Below, one piece after another: positions 26,307 to 34,902 of a stretch of 64,000 nt of DNA. The stretch spans positions 25,028-89,027 of the forward strand of contig NZ_PQBS01000008.1 in NCBI RefSeq assembly GCF_002911695.1. Reading direction: 5' to 3'. Source of the DNA: Gracilimonas amylolytica. GTDB taxonomy: Bacteria; Bacteroidota; Rhodothermia; Balneolales; Balneolaceae. Position 1 is the first letter of the stretch. Each line of letters opens with the position of its first letter. Below the pieces are notes generated by a model. That model ran no database searches and had not been told where the DNA came from. It saw nothing but the letters and a program-made list of their open reading frames with translations. A program made the position numbers and the translations under genes.

Positions 26307-27007
26307 CAGGCTCCTTCAAATTCAGTTACATCATGAAGTTGACCGCTCTGAAGTTCAACCACACGATCTGCGATCGAACATATATCACGGTCATGAGTGG
26401 CCAGGATGATCGTTCTGCCGTTTTCTCTGACAAGCTTATTAAGGATATCCAGTATCTTTTTTCCCGTTTCATAATCAAGGTTACCGGTGGGTTCATCTGC
26501 CAGTATCAGCATAGGTTCATGAGCCAGGGCTCTCGCTATGGCTACCCTCTGCTGTTCTCCTCCTGATAACCGATCAGGGTAACTGTCACCGCGGTCACCC
26601 AGGCCTACTTCATTAAGAAATGACCCGGCTCTTTGCAGTAAATTCTCATCTTCAATTCCTTTCAATTTAAGGGGTAGTAATACATTCTCCTCTGCTGTCA
26701 GAGTTGAGATGAGATTGAAGGACTGAAATACAAATCCGATGTTCTTTCTCCTGAAAAGTGTGCGCTCCTTTTCACTTAACTTAGCCAGATCTGTATCACC
26801 AATATTGATCTGACCGGAATCGGGCTGATCAATACCACTGATCAAATTAAGTAGGGTACTTTTTCCGGAACCGGATCTTCCCAAGAGGACGATCATCTCA
26901 CCTTCATTAATCGTCAATTCCATATCATTCAGTACCGTCCTGACATTCCCTCCTTCCTGATAACTCTTATTCACCCTTAGCAGGGATATATGTGATTCGT
27001 TTTTCAT
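26306..27007 (-). CDS. ABC transporter ATP-binding protein (MacB/LolD-like)
   Basis: A 233-residue ATPase from ATG 27007; a TTG at 27037 would add 10 residues. Walker A is 'GRSGSGKST', signature 'LSGGEQQRVAIARAL', Walker B 'LILADEPTGNLD', with a switch His in 'ATHD'. The subfamily 'FQSFNLISTLTAEENV' Q-loop fits the MacB/LolD/AttE group that works with FtsX-type permeases. First gene of the three-gene ABC-permease-AttH operon. Confidence 0.9.
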   Translation of the reverse strand: MKNESHISLLRVNKSYQEGGNVRTVLNDMELTINEGEMIVLLGRSGSGKSTLLNLISGIDQPDSGQINIGDTDLAKLSEKERTLFRRKNIGFVFQSFNLISTLTAEENVLLPLKLKGIEDENLLQRAGSFLNEVGLGDRGDSYPDRLSGGEQQRVAIARALAHEPMLILADEPTGNLDYETGKKILDILNKLVRENGRTIILATHDRDICSIADRVVELQSGQLHDVTEFEGA

Positions 27008-27359
27008 GCAAATAGTTGATTTGGTTGCTCCGACCAAACACCCGACTCACATGAATTGTTCCTTTTATCAGGACTATGAAATGAATCTAATCTGTCCCAG
27101 CCAAAACCCACTAGCGCAAGCGTCTCGCTTGTGCGTGGTTAATTTGGGTTGATTTGTAATCCACTGGTCCAAGCGGGACGCTTGAATCAGGTGTGTAAAG
27201 AAGTTAAACTAGTTGTGGATAGGTATCGGAATCAAAAATAGAAAGACAGCATAACCTGTTTATTTTATCAGGACATAATGCAACCCCAATTACCCAATGT
27301 TTTTCGGGTAACTCTAAATACATACCCATAACTTTAGGGTAAACTAAATTATCGTATTT
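27008..27359. repeat. intergenic stretch with two REP-like palindromes
   Basis: The 350 bp between the ABC operon and hisA carry no gene that I accept. Two palindromes sit close together: an imperfect one at 27114-27135 (core AAGCG-TCT-CGCTT) and CAAGCG-GGA-CGCTTG at 27170-27184. The second matches the unit at 18350-18364 apart from one loop base. The rest presumably holds the divergent promoters for the ABC operon and hisA, which I cannot define. Confidence 0.55.
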
Positions 27360-28076
27360 ATGCAAACCATTCCTGCCATCGATCTTTTGAACGGTGAGGC
27401 TGTCAGGCTTCACAAAGGTTCGTACGAAGAAGTTACCGTTTATGACAAATCCCCTTTGAATCAGGCCAGAAAATTCAGTGAAGCCGGGTTTGATCATATT
27501 CATGTGGTTGACCTTAATGGTGCCAAGGAAGGTACATTTGTAAATCTTCCGCACATCAAAGAGATCATTTCAGAACTTGGAATCTCGGTACAGACCGGAG
27601 GTGGTATACGTTCTTTTTCAGATGTTGAGATGCTGCTTGAAGCCGGACTTTCAAAAGTGATTTGCAGCTCGATGGCCATAAAAAATGAAGAGGACTGGCT
27701 AAGGTCTCTTGAAAAGTACCCTGAGAATATGATCCTGGGTATGGACTTAAAGAATGGTAAAATAGCCTACTCCGGCTGGCTTGAAACGGCTGAAGAATCA
27801 GTGGAATCATTTTTGAGCCGGATGATCGAACATGGCCTACAGGAGGTCCTTTGCACCGATATATCCAAAGACGGCACCCTATCGGGCCCAAATTTTGACC
27901 TTTATCAGGATCTTCATAAAAACTTTCCGGATATCAGATTGATCGCCTCGGGTGGGGTATCATCCCTGGCAGATCTAACCAAACTCAATGATGCCAATAT
28001 TGATGCCGTAGTGGTTGGCAAAGCCTATTATGAAGGGCGAATTTCGTTGGATGAAATGGCCGCCTTCAACAGTTAA
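27360..28076 (+). CDS. hisA: HisA ProFAR isomerase
   Basis: A 238-residue (beta-alpha)8 barrel that isomerises ProFAR to PRFAR in histidine synthesis. The N-terminal catalytic Asp is in 'PAIDLLNGEAVRL', the phosphate loops in 'GGGIRS' and 'ASGGVSS', and the second catalytic Asp in 'TDISKDGTLSGPN'. This distinguishes it from HisF, encoded 160 bp downstream. Full length. Confidence 0.95.
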   Translation: MQTIPAIDLLNGEAVRLHKGSYEEVTVYDKSPLNQARKFSEAGFDHIHVVDLNGAKEGTFVNLPHIKEIISELGISVQTGGGIRSFSDVEMLLEAGLSKVICSSMAIKNEEDWLRSLEKYPENMILGMDLKNGKIAYSGWLETAEESVESFLSRMIEHGLQEVLCTDISKDGTLSGPNFDLYQDLHKNFPDIRLIASGGVSSLADLTKLNDANIDAVVVGKAYYEGRISLDEMAAFNS

Positions 28077-28239
28077 ACAAAGGCTTGCATCAGGCCATCC
28101 CTTGAAAGATCCTTTAGTATTTAATGATCTATTTAATTACATCTTTCAATAAAAAGGACAGAAGATATTTTTCTATATTAATGCCCGTAAATATCCTCTC
28201 AGGTATTTGTGATCGGTTTTTTAGAATACCAATAAGTTT

Positions 28240-29004
28240 ATGTTAACAAGAAGAATTATCCCCTGCCTTGATATCAAGAACGGGCGAACAGTTAAGGGTG
28301 TCAATTTTGAAGGTCTGCGTGATGCCGGTGATCCGGTGGAACTCGCCAAACGTTATAGTGAGGAAGGTGCAGATGAACTGGTATTTCTGGACATAACCGC
28401 TACTCTCGAAAAACGAAAAACACTTAAAGATCTGGTGGTTAAAATTGCCCGAGAGATCAATATTCCGTTTACCGTTGGCGGAGGGATCAAAACGATCGAT
28501 GAGATCGAAGAGCTTCTCAAGTCGGGTGCCGATAAAGTCTCCCTGAACAGCAGCATCGTCAAGAATCCGGATCTCATTAACGAAGGTTCCCGAAATTTTG
28601 GAGCCCAAGCCATCGTAGCCGCCGTTGATGCCAAAAAAACCGGAAACAGCTGGCATGTTTTTATCAAAGGTGGAACAGAGGATACCGGTATGGATGCTCT
28701 TGAATGGATGCAGGAGGTTGAACGACGCGGTGCCGGTGAGATCCTGCTGACCAGTATGGACCGGGATGGAACCAAAGCCGGCTTCGATCTGGATCTGCTG
28801 GAAAAAGTAAATAAGCTGGTACGCATCCCTGTTATTGCCAGCGGAGGTGCAGGAAATATCCAACATTGTGTGGATGCCGTTCTGAAAGCTGATGCCGATG
28901 CCGTGTTGGCTGCCAGTATCTTCCACTTCAGGGAAGTAGAGATCAAAGACCTCAAAAATGAAATGCTGAAAAACGGGATCGAAGTCAGGCCATACCTAAA
29001 TTAA
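28240..29004 (+). CDS. hisF: imidazole glycerol phosphate synthase cyclase subunit
   Basis: A 254-residue barrel that with HisH converts PRFAR and ammonia to IGP and AICAR. The catalytic Asp residues are in '[19 protein letters not shown]' (near the start) and '[14 protein letters not shown]' (about 175). Phosphate loops are 'VGGGIKT' and 'ASGGAGN'. Full length. hisH is not in the window. Convergent with the DtxR-type regulator, 20 bp apart. Confidence 0.96.
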   Translation: MLTRRIIPCLDIKNGRTVKGVNFEGLRDAGDPVELAKRYSEEGADELVFLDITATLEKRKTLKDLVVKIAREINIPFTVGGGIKTIDEIEELLKSGADKVSLNSSIVKNPDLINEGSRNFGAQAIVAAVDAKKTGNSWHVFIKGGTEDTGMDALEWMQEVERRGAGEILLTSMDRDGTKAGFDLDLLEKVNKLVRIPVIASGGAGNIQHCVDAVLKADADAVLAASIFHFREVEIKDLKNEMLKNGIEVRPYLN

Positions 29005-29024
29005 ATTAACGATCTGTAACCGCT

Positions 29025-29690
29025 TTACTGATCCACATCCAGCAGGTACACATCGCTCGCCACGGCATGCCCAACAACCTGCTCACTTTCACCTTCCAGC
29101 CTGATCTTGACCGGACCATTGAAAGGGGCTTTTTCAAGGATCTCAACCCTGACCCCGGGTATGATCCCGATCTGCTCGAGATATCTCAACTTTTCCGGAT
29201 CCTGATCTTTCACTCTCCCCACTACATAACTAACGTTGACTTCTGCTTTTGTGATCGATAGCCTCGCCATTTCGGGAACTACACCATCTTTTGTGGGAAT
29301 GGGATCACCGTGTGGATCATGAGTGGGGTGATTCAATAGTTCAGCAATACGATCCTCAAATTGTTCAGAGATATGGTGCTCCAGGTTCTCCGCTTCATCA
29401 TGTACCTCATCCCATGAATATCCCATCACATCTTTTAAGTACAATTCCAGTAACCGATGATGCCTGAGTACTTCCAGGGCGATCATTTTTCCGGCATTGG
29501 TAAGCGTAGCTCCTTTATATGACTGATACTTTAAAAGGTTCATCTTAGCCAGCTTTTTAAACATATTAGTGACTGATGCTGAGGAAACATCCAGAGCATT
29601 GGCAATGTTTGTAGTGGTTGCCGTCTCTCCTTCTGTCTGTAATATGTAAATTGCTTTGAGGTAGTCCTCTACAGACTGACTAAGTGCCAT
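29025..29690 (-). CDS. DtxR/MntR family metal-dependent regulator
   Basis: A 221-residue repressor. Winged helix at about 1-70 ('SVEDYLKAIYILQ', recognition helix around 'SSASVTNMFKKL'); metal-binding dimerisation domain about 72-140 with 'RHHRLLELYL' and 'EVHDEAENLEHHISE', which carry the His/Glu ligands. A C-terminal SH3-like FeoA domain spans about 150-220. Iron or manganese sensing cannot be told by eye. Targets might include the ZIP transporter gene, but I found no shared operator. Confidence 0.88.
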   Translation of the reverse strand: MALSQSVEDYLKAIYILQTEGETATTTNIANALDVSSASVTNMFKKLAKMNLLKYQSYKGATLTNAGKMIALEVLRHHRLLELYLKDVMGYSWDEVHDEAENLEHHISEQFEDRIAELLNHPTHDPHGDPIPTKDGVVPEMARLSITKAEVNVSYVVGRVKDQDPEKLRYLEQIGIIPGVRVEILEKAPFNGPVKIRLEGESEQVVGHAVASDVYLLDVDQ

Positions 29691-29753
29691 GAGTAAAACT
29701 GATTATGAAATTGTGGTGCGGATGATCACAGCCCAATGATACGGAAAATTCCC

Positions 29754-31532
29754 TTACTGATTGGCAGAAGCATCCGCTTTTATGATCACAAGCGTCATAT
29801 CATCGTGTTGCTTGGCAAGACCTTTAAATTCGTTCACATCACTTACAATTCGCTTCATGATCTCTTCTGATGAACCGTCACGAATATTCCTGACCAATTC
29901 CTGTAAACGATCTTCTCCATAAAATCGCACTCCGGCATCCAGCATTTCACTGATCCCATCGGTGTATAGAATCAAGACATCACCTTCTTTCAGTTTCAGC
30001 TCAGCCTCTTCTATATTCTCGATGAAATTATCTCCTTTAGTGACACCAATACCCAACCCCTTGGGTTTGATCCACTCTGATGTGCCGTTTTTTCTAACCA
30101 ATAACATCGGATTATGGCCCGCCCTTGCAAAGGTGAAGGTTCTTTTTTTTGCCTCAAGAATACCATAGATCATAGAAATAAAGGTTCCTCTTGTGGCATT
30201 TTCATTGAATAGTCTATTCAACTGATTTAACAACTCCACCGGAGAAAGGATGAGTGCACTCAGGCTATGTAGTACTCCTTTCGTGAAGGTCATGTAAAAA
30301 GCTGCACGGATTCCCTTCCCACTTACATCCCCTATAGCCAGCGCAACACGCTGCTCTCCCAGTGAGATCATATCGTAATAATCACCCCCGGTTTCCTGAG
30401 CAGGGATACATATTCCAGCCATATCGATACCGGGAAGACTTTGAATCTTAGATGGTAAAAATGTGTGCTGAACCGCACGGGCAATTGAGAGTTCCTGCTT
30501 TACCCTCTGTTCCTTGGCCTGATCTTCTATGTACGTTGGCACATACTCAGGCAATTCCTTTCGTTCGCTTCCTTTAAGGATAAAGTAAATACCAAGCATT
30601 GCGGCAAATACCAGCACCACTAAAAACAGGTAAAAGGTATTGGCATCCGGAGAACTGCTTAAAACCCACCCTTTTAATGTTGAAAGGAAATTCAGGTAAA
30701 CAAAGAATCCCAGGATCACGGTCAGAAAATCATGGCGCAGATAGAAATACCCCAACAATAAACCAACCACACTTCTCATGAGGCGATTCAAAAGATCCGG
30801 TTCAATATTAAATGGCAGAACATCCATCAACCCAAATAAGACTGCACTGAGTACCGGTATGATGTAGTCCTTGTTGATCAATCCCTTGATCTGATTCCCA
30901 ATGATCAGATAGATCGCCACAATAACCAGTAACACGGTGATAACCGTAACCAATAAATTTGCTACCGAAGGAAGAATAAATTGATCGGAAAGCAGACCGT
31001 TTCCTGCTGATATATATGCATCGGGAATGAAATTCAAGAATAGGCCGGTGATACCCGCTAACAGACCGCCAATACCGATCCCGTTAACGATTGCCCAGCC
31101 TACCGGCTTATTGATAAACAAACCATTCCTGATGAGGTCCCAACTCTTCAATTTCTCGGGCCAGTATTGTCGGGTTACCGAATCGCTTACGGCCGTCAAC
31201 ACAAAAAATGCAACCGCACTGATGGCCCCCATCACTCCAATAAAAAGCATTCCATTTAAAACCTGACTCAAATCAAGTACCTGTAGTATGAAATCAAATG
31301 AGTTCAGAAACTGAAGAACCCAGAAACCCGGTATGGCAAATCCTGCCAATACTGCCACCACCATGGCCGGGCGCGTATCGACAGCACGAGCCTTAATGCG
31401 CAGGTAGAAAATGAAAAATAGCCAGATCACAAAAATAAAGATCACAAGCATGGCCAAAGAATCAAATACAGCTGACAGCCCCGAACTGCCTGATCCCACT
31501 TGTGGCATTAAAGTGTAGTTCATCCCCATCAA
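29754..31532 (-). CDS. membrane-bound SpoIIE/RsbU-type PP2C phosphatase
   Basis: A 592-residue protein. About nine membrane helices fill residues 20-330. A short linker helix follows, then a PP2C-like SpoIIE domain at about 360-590 with 'ETGGDYYD', 'GDVSGKGIRAA', 'LYTDGISEMLDA' and 'HDDMTLVIIK', the metal-binding aspartates. Such phosphatases act on anti-anti-sigma proteins in partner switching. Its ATG overlaps by 4 bp the stop of the membrane protein gene upstream, so the two products probably work together. Confidence 0.85.
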   Translation of the reverse strand: MMGMNYTLMPQVGSGSSGLSAVFDSLAMLVIFIFVIWLFFIFYLRIKARAVDTRPAMVVAVLAGFAIPGFWVLQFLNSFDFILQVLDLSQVLNGMLFIGVMGAISAVAFFVLTAVSDSVTRQYWPEKLKSWDLIRNGLFINKPVGWAIVNGIGIGGLLAGITGLFLNFIPDAYISAGNGLLSDQFILPSVANLLVTVITVLLVIVAIYLIIGNQIKGLINKDYIIPVLSAVLFGLMDVLPFNIEPDLLNRLMRSVVGLLLGYFYLRHDFLTVILGFFVYLNFLSTLKGWVLSSSPDANTFYLFLVVLVFAAMLGIYFILKGSERKELPEYVPTYIEDQAKEQRVKQELSIARAVQHTFLPSKIQSLPGIDMAGICIPAQETGGDYYDMISLGEQRVALAIGDVSGKGIRAAFYMTFTKGVLHSLSALILSPVELLNQLNRLFNENATRGTFISMIYGILEAKKRTFTFARAGHNPMLLVRKNGTSEWIKPKGLGIGVTKGDNFIENIEEAELKLKEGDVLILYTDGISEMLDAGVRFYGEDRLQELVRNIRDGSSEEIMKRIVSDVNEFKGLAKQHDDMTLVIIKADASANQ

Positions 31533-32362
31533 AGCTCCGCCGGCAACAGGTCGAGAGTCAGGGAAACAGAAGCCTCAGATCGCGGATCATCTAAACTGAA
31601 AAACGCTTTAGCGTATCTGATATTAGCTTCATCTACAAAGCGGACGGAATCCTGAGTAAGTTCAAAATGATCCCAGACCGACCGCTTCAGATAGAAATCT
31701 GCGTGCCTCCATACCAGTTTTTCTGTAAAAAACTCTGCTTCAGGACTATCACTGAATATTCTAAACTGTTCAGGTAAAACACTGTTTTGGTTTCTGTACT
31801 GTACGGAACCGTTCAGATGTTGAACATTGAGCAGGTCAGTGATCAGTGAATCTTCCAGAATACGTGAATAATTTGGGATCTCCTCCTGATAAACATGCTG
31901 AATGGCCGTTCTGTTAAATGGCCTCTGTTCAAGGATCAGATACTCATTGGAGTTAAAGGCAGCTACCCGACCTTGTGTGTCTAACCTCAGATCGAGGGTG
32001 ATCTCCTCTTCCACTTCTTCGTTATATACTTCATTTACCCGCCAAGTAAAGATAGGCAAGTGCTCAAAAAACTCAGATTCCTCTAAAAACTCATCCAGTT
32101 TCTTTTTTCCTGTTTTCTTCTGAAGAGAATCCATGAAACCTGATTCTGCCTGAAAGTTAGCCACAGGATAAAAGGACTGCGTTTGATACTGCCAGTTTTT
32201 TAACACCGAATCAGCTTTGGCGAGAATTTCCTTGGGCGGTACATCAACTTGTGTCACTCGGAAGGGATGCACGCCCGACATAGTGAAGAAGTAACAGATC
32301 ATACCGGCTATGCCGATGATCACGATCAACAGATCCCTAAAGTCTTTTTTGCCCTTTTGCAT
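31529..32362 (-). CDS. single-pass membrane protein with large outer domain, partner of the phosphatase
   Basis: A 277-residue protein: a short basic N-terminus, one membrane helix (about 9-30), then about 245 residues of mixed secondary structure outside the membrane. I do not recognise the family. It overlaps the phosphatase gene by 4 bp (ATGA), implying coupled synthesis. By position it could be the signal-sensing part of the phosphatase, or the two may be halves of a protein that is single-chain elsewhere. Confidence 0.75.
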   Translation of the reverse strand: MQKGKKDFRDLLIVIIGIAGMICYFFTMSGVHPFRVTQVDVPPKEILAKADSVLKNWQYQTQSFYPVANFQAESGFMDSLQKKTGKKKLDEFLEESEFFEHLPIFTWRVNEVYNEEVEEEITLDLRLDTQGRVAAFNSNEYLILEQRPFNRTAIQHVYQEEIPNYSRILEDSLITDLLNVQHLNGSVQYRNQNSVLPEQFRIFSDSPEAEFFTEKLVWRHADFYLKRSVWDHFELTQDSVRFVDEANIRYAKAFFSLDDPRSEASVSLTLDLLPAEL

Positions 32363-32446
32363 GTACTACTCTACGAAAAAATTAAAATAGGTTTCAGAAT
32401 ATGCTTAGATTCATCAAAAATTACGAAGTTAATCTTATCCTTTTAT

Positions 32447-33211
32447 ATGTGCCTGATCACATTTGCCTACAAAGCCCACCCAAAATATGAGCTGATCCTG
32501 GCAGGTAACAGGGATGAATTTTATGGACGCCCAACCCGCCCTGCTCAATTCTGGACACAAGAAGGTCACCCGGACATACTGGCCGGAAAAGATCTTGAAG
32601 CCGGTGGTACCTGGCTGGGTATTCACAAAGATGGACGCTGGGGAGCACTTACCAACTACCGTGACCCGGCTAATGTCAGGGAAGATCCACCTTCAAGAGG
32701 CGAGCTGGTCATGAATTATCTGACCTCAAATCAACCGGCCATTGAGTATCTACAGGATCTTTCTGAGACGGCTCAGGATTACAACGGTTTTAATCTGCTG
32801 CTTTGGGATAGTGGACACTTTTATCATTTTTCAAACCAAAGTAAACGGATGACCGTCGTTGAACCGGGGGTACACGGGCTAAGCAATGCCTTGTTAGATA
32901 CCCCGTGGCCAAAACTGAACGCTGCCAATAAGCAAATGAAGGAGATCATAGACTCAGACCGGATCAACAAAGAGAAGCTTTTTGATCTGTTGCAGGATCA
33001 AACCAAAGCTGATGAGGAAAACCTGCCTGTCACAGGTATTCCCCGTGATCTCGAAAAAGCTATTTCTTCCATTTTTATCAAAACCGAGAATTACGGAACC
33101 CGCTGTTCCACGGTTTTGCTCATTGACAAGGAAGGTAAGGTTGAATTTTCGGAGCGTACATTTTCACCCGGAAGTACAGATATAAAGCACGAAAACCATT
33201 TCTCTTTTTAG
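32447..33211 (+). CDS. NRDE family protein (TANGO2-like, DUF833)
   Basis: A 254-residue protein. The start at ATG 32447 gives the conserved 'MCLITFAYKAHPKYELILAG' N-terminus with Cys at position 2, which suggests an N-terminal nucleophile fold. It is followed by the eponymous 'NRDEFYGRPT' and 'GGTWLGIHKDGRWGALTNYR' (by position about 50-70). 'GTRCSTVLLID' near the end is also typical. TANGO2 homologues have been linked to heme trafficking and lipid handling; the bacterial role is unsettled. Confidence 0.88.
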   Translation: MCLITFAYKAHPKYELILAGNRDEFYGRPTRPAQFWTQEGHPDILAGKDLEAGGTWLGIHKDGRWGALTNYRDPANVREDPPSRGELVMNYLTSNQPAIEYLQDLSETAQDYNGFNLLLWDSGHFYHFSNQSKRMTVVEPGVHGLSNALLDTPWPKLNAANKQMKEIIDSDRINKEKLFDLLQDQTKADEENLPVTGIPRDLEKAISSIFIKTENYGTRCSTVLLIDKEGKVEFSERTFSPGSTDIKHENHFSF

Positions 33212-33325
33212 GCGGTTCGTAAAAAGTTTTGGCTCCGCTTAACTTTTACTGAATAATTCATTAAATAGGCGACCTGCTAACATCAGCTGAATTTTCACGT
33301 TGTAAATTCGATCAAATCAAACTAA

Positions 33326-34807
33326 ATGACCTACAAATACTCTAAACCAACCCTGTTTCAGGCTTTTGTCCCTATCATTTTCCTGATCATTGCACTTTTT
33401 ATAAATGTGCGCATATTCGGGGATGCTTCGCTGGATGGTTCCAATCAGATCATTTTAATGCTCTCAGCGGCTGTTGCAAGTTTAGTCGCATTCAGGTTAG
33501 GCTTTAACTGGCGGGAAATCCGATCAGGCATTGTGAAGAGTATCAGTTCCGCTATGTCATCCATCATCATTCTGCTTCTTATCGGCTCACTGGCCGGTAC
33601 ATGGCTGCTCAGTGGTATTGTTCCGGCCATGATCTACTACGGGTTGATGATCCTTAATCCCACTATCTTTTTATTTGCAGCCTGTGTGGTTTGCGCGATC
33701 GTAGCTGTGGCTACCGGTTCCTCATGGACAACCGCTGCCACAGTAGGTATTGCCCTGGTAGGTATTGGAACCGCACTTGGACTTAACCCAGGCATGGTTG
33801 CCGGTGCCATTATTTCTGGCTCTTATTTTGGCGATAAGATGTCGCCACTGTCTGATACCACAAACCTGGCCCCCGCCATGGTGGGAACCGACCTGTTCAC
33901 CCATATTCGCTACATGGCTTATACAACGGTTCCGTCTATTAGTATTTCATTAGTGTTGTTTTTGATCCTTGGCTTTATGTACGGCGGTGATGCACAGGTT
34001 ATGGATACTGACAAGATCCTTGCAGCCATTGATGGCGCATTTAATATTAATGGCTGGCTATTTATTGTGCCTGTCATTGTCGTTTTCCTGATCATCAAAA
34101 AGATCCCGGCCATTCCTTCCATTCTTTCGGGTGCTCTTTTAGGTGGATTATTTGCCCTGATCTTTCAGCCTGATGTGGTTCATGTTGTATCAGGTTATGA
34201 GCAGCATTCCTGGGAGTCCAGTTATGTTGGGGTGATGATGGCCATGTATGGCGACATCAGCATTGTGACCGGTAACGCTATCGTGGATGACCTGCTAAGC
34301 TCAAGTGGCATGTATGGCATGCTTGGCACCGTCTGGCTGATCATATCTGCCATGATATTTGGCGGAGTTATGGAAGCAAGCGGCATGCTGAAGCGTATCG
34401 CTGAAGCTGTGATCACTCTGGTTAACTCAACCGGTTCATTGATCGCCTCAACCGTAGGTACTTGCGTGTTCTTTAACGTGACAGCCTCCGATCAGTACCT
34501 GGCCATTGTGGTGCCCGGGCGAATGTACACCGACACTTATAAAGAAAAAGGACTGGCACCTGAGAACCTGAGCCGAACCCTTGAAGATTCCGGTACCGTG
34601 ACATCCGTTCTGGTTCCGTGGAACACCTGTGGGGCTTATCACGCTAATGTACTGGGGGTTTCAACCTTTGCCTACTTCCCTTTCGCCTTCTTTAACTTGA
34701 TCAGTCCATTCATGACGATCTTTTATGCCTATGCCGGCATCAAGATCAGGTCACTGGCTGAGGCCAAAGGCAAAGAATCCACTGAGGATGATTTTGATAA
34801 TCCCTGA
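33326..34807 (+). CDS. nhaC: Na+/H+ antiporter, NhaC family
   Basis: A 493-residue inner-membrane protein with about 11-12 helices. The NhaC core is clear: 'TGSSWTTAATVGIALVGIG', 'SGSYFGDKMSPLSDTTNLAPA' (split by position around 165-190) and 'VPWNTCGAYHA' late in the chain. It exchanges sodium for protons and fits a marine or saline lifestyle, together with the sodium:solute symporter. Single gene, ended by a strong bidirectional terminator. Confidence 0.92.
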   Translation: MTYKYSKPTLFQAFVPIIFLIIALFINVRIFGDASLDGSNQIILMLSAAVASLVAFRLGFNWREIRSGIVKSISSAMSSIIILLLIGSLAGTWLLSGIVPAMIYYGLMILNPTIFLFAACVVCAIVAVATGSSWTTAATVGIALVGIGTALGLNPGMVAGAIISGSYFGDKMSPLSDTTNLAPAMVGTDLFTHIRYMAYTTVPSISISLVLFLILGFMYGGDAQVMDTDKILAAIDGAFNINGWLFIVPVIVVFLIIKKIPAIPSILSGALLGGLFALIFQPDVVHVVSGYEQHSWESSYVGVMMAMYGDISIVTGNAIVDDLLSSSGMYGMLGTVWLIISAMIFGGVMEASGMLKRIAEAVITLVNSTGSLIASTVGTCVFFNVTASDQYLAIVVPGRMYTDTYKEKGLAPENLSRTLEDSGTVTSVLVPWNTCGAYHANVLGVSTFAYFPFAFFNLISPFMTIFYAYAGIKIRSLAEAKGKESTEDDFDNP

Positions 34808-34838
34808 TCAGGTCTGTTCACATAAAGATTTTTCAAAT

Positions 34839-34868
34839 AAAAAAGGCGAGTCATATGACTCGCCTTTT
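34839..34868. terminator. bidirectional terminator between nhaC and gltX
   Basis: AAAAAGGCGAGTCATATGACTCGCCTTTTT is a near-perfect palindrome (about 13-bp arms) with A and T runs on its two sides, between convergent genes. Confidence 0.92.
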
Positions 34869-34902
34869 TACTTCTACAGGTTTTTATAGAATTGGACCGT
34901 TC

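Noticed and set aside
28243..28955. Long minus-strand frames opposite hisF
   Set aside because: hisF is unmistakable on the plus strand; the antisense frames have no motif.
33212..33325. Possible terminator after the NRDE gene (AAAAGTT..AACTTTT)
   Set aside because: The stem is short and A/T only with a large loop; not convincing.
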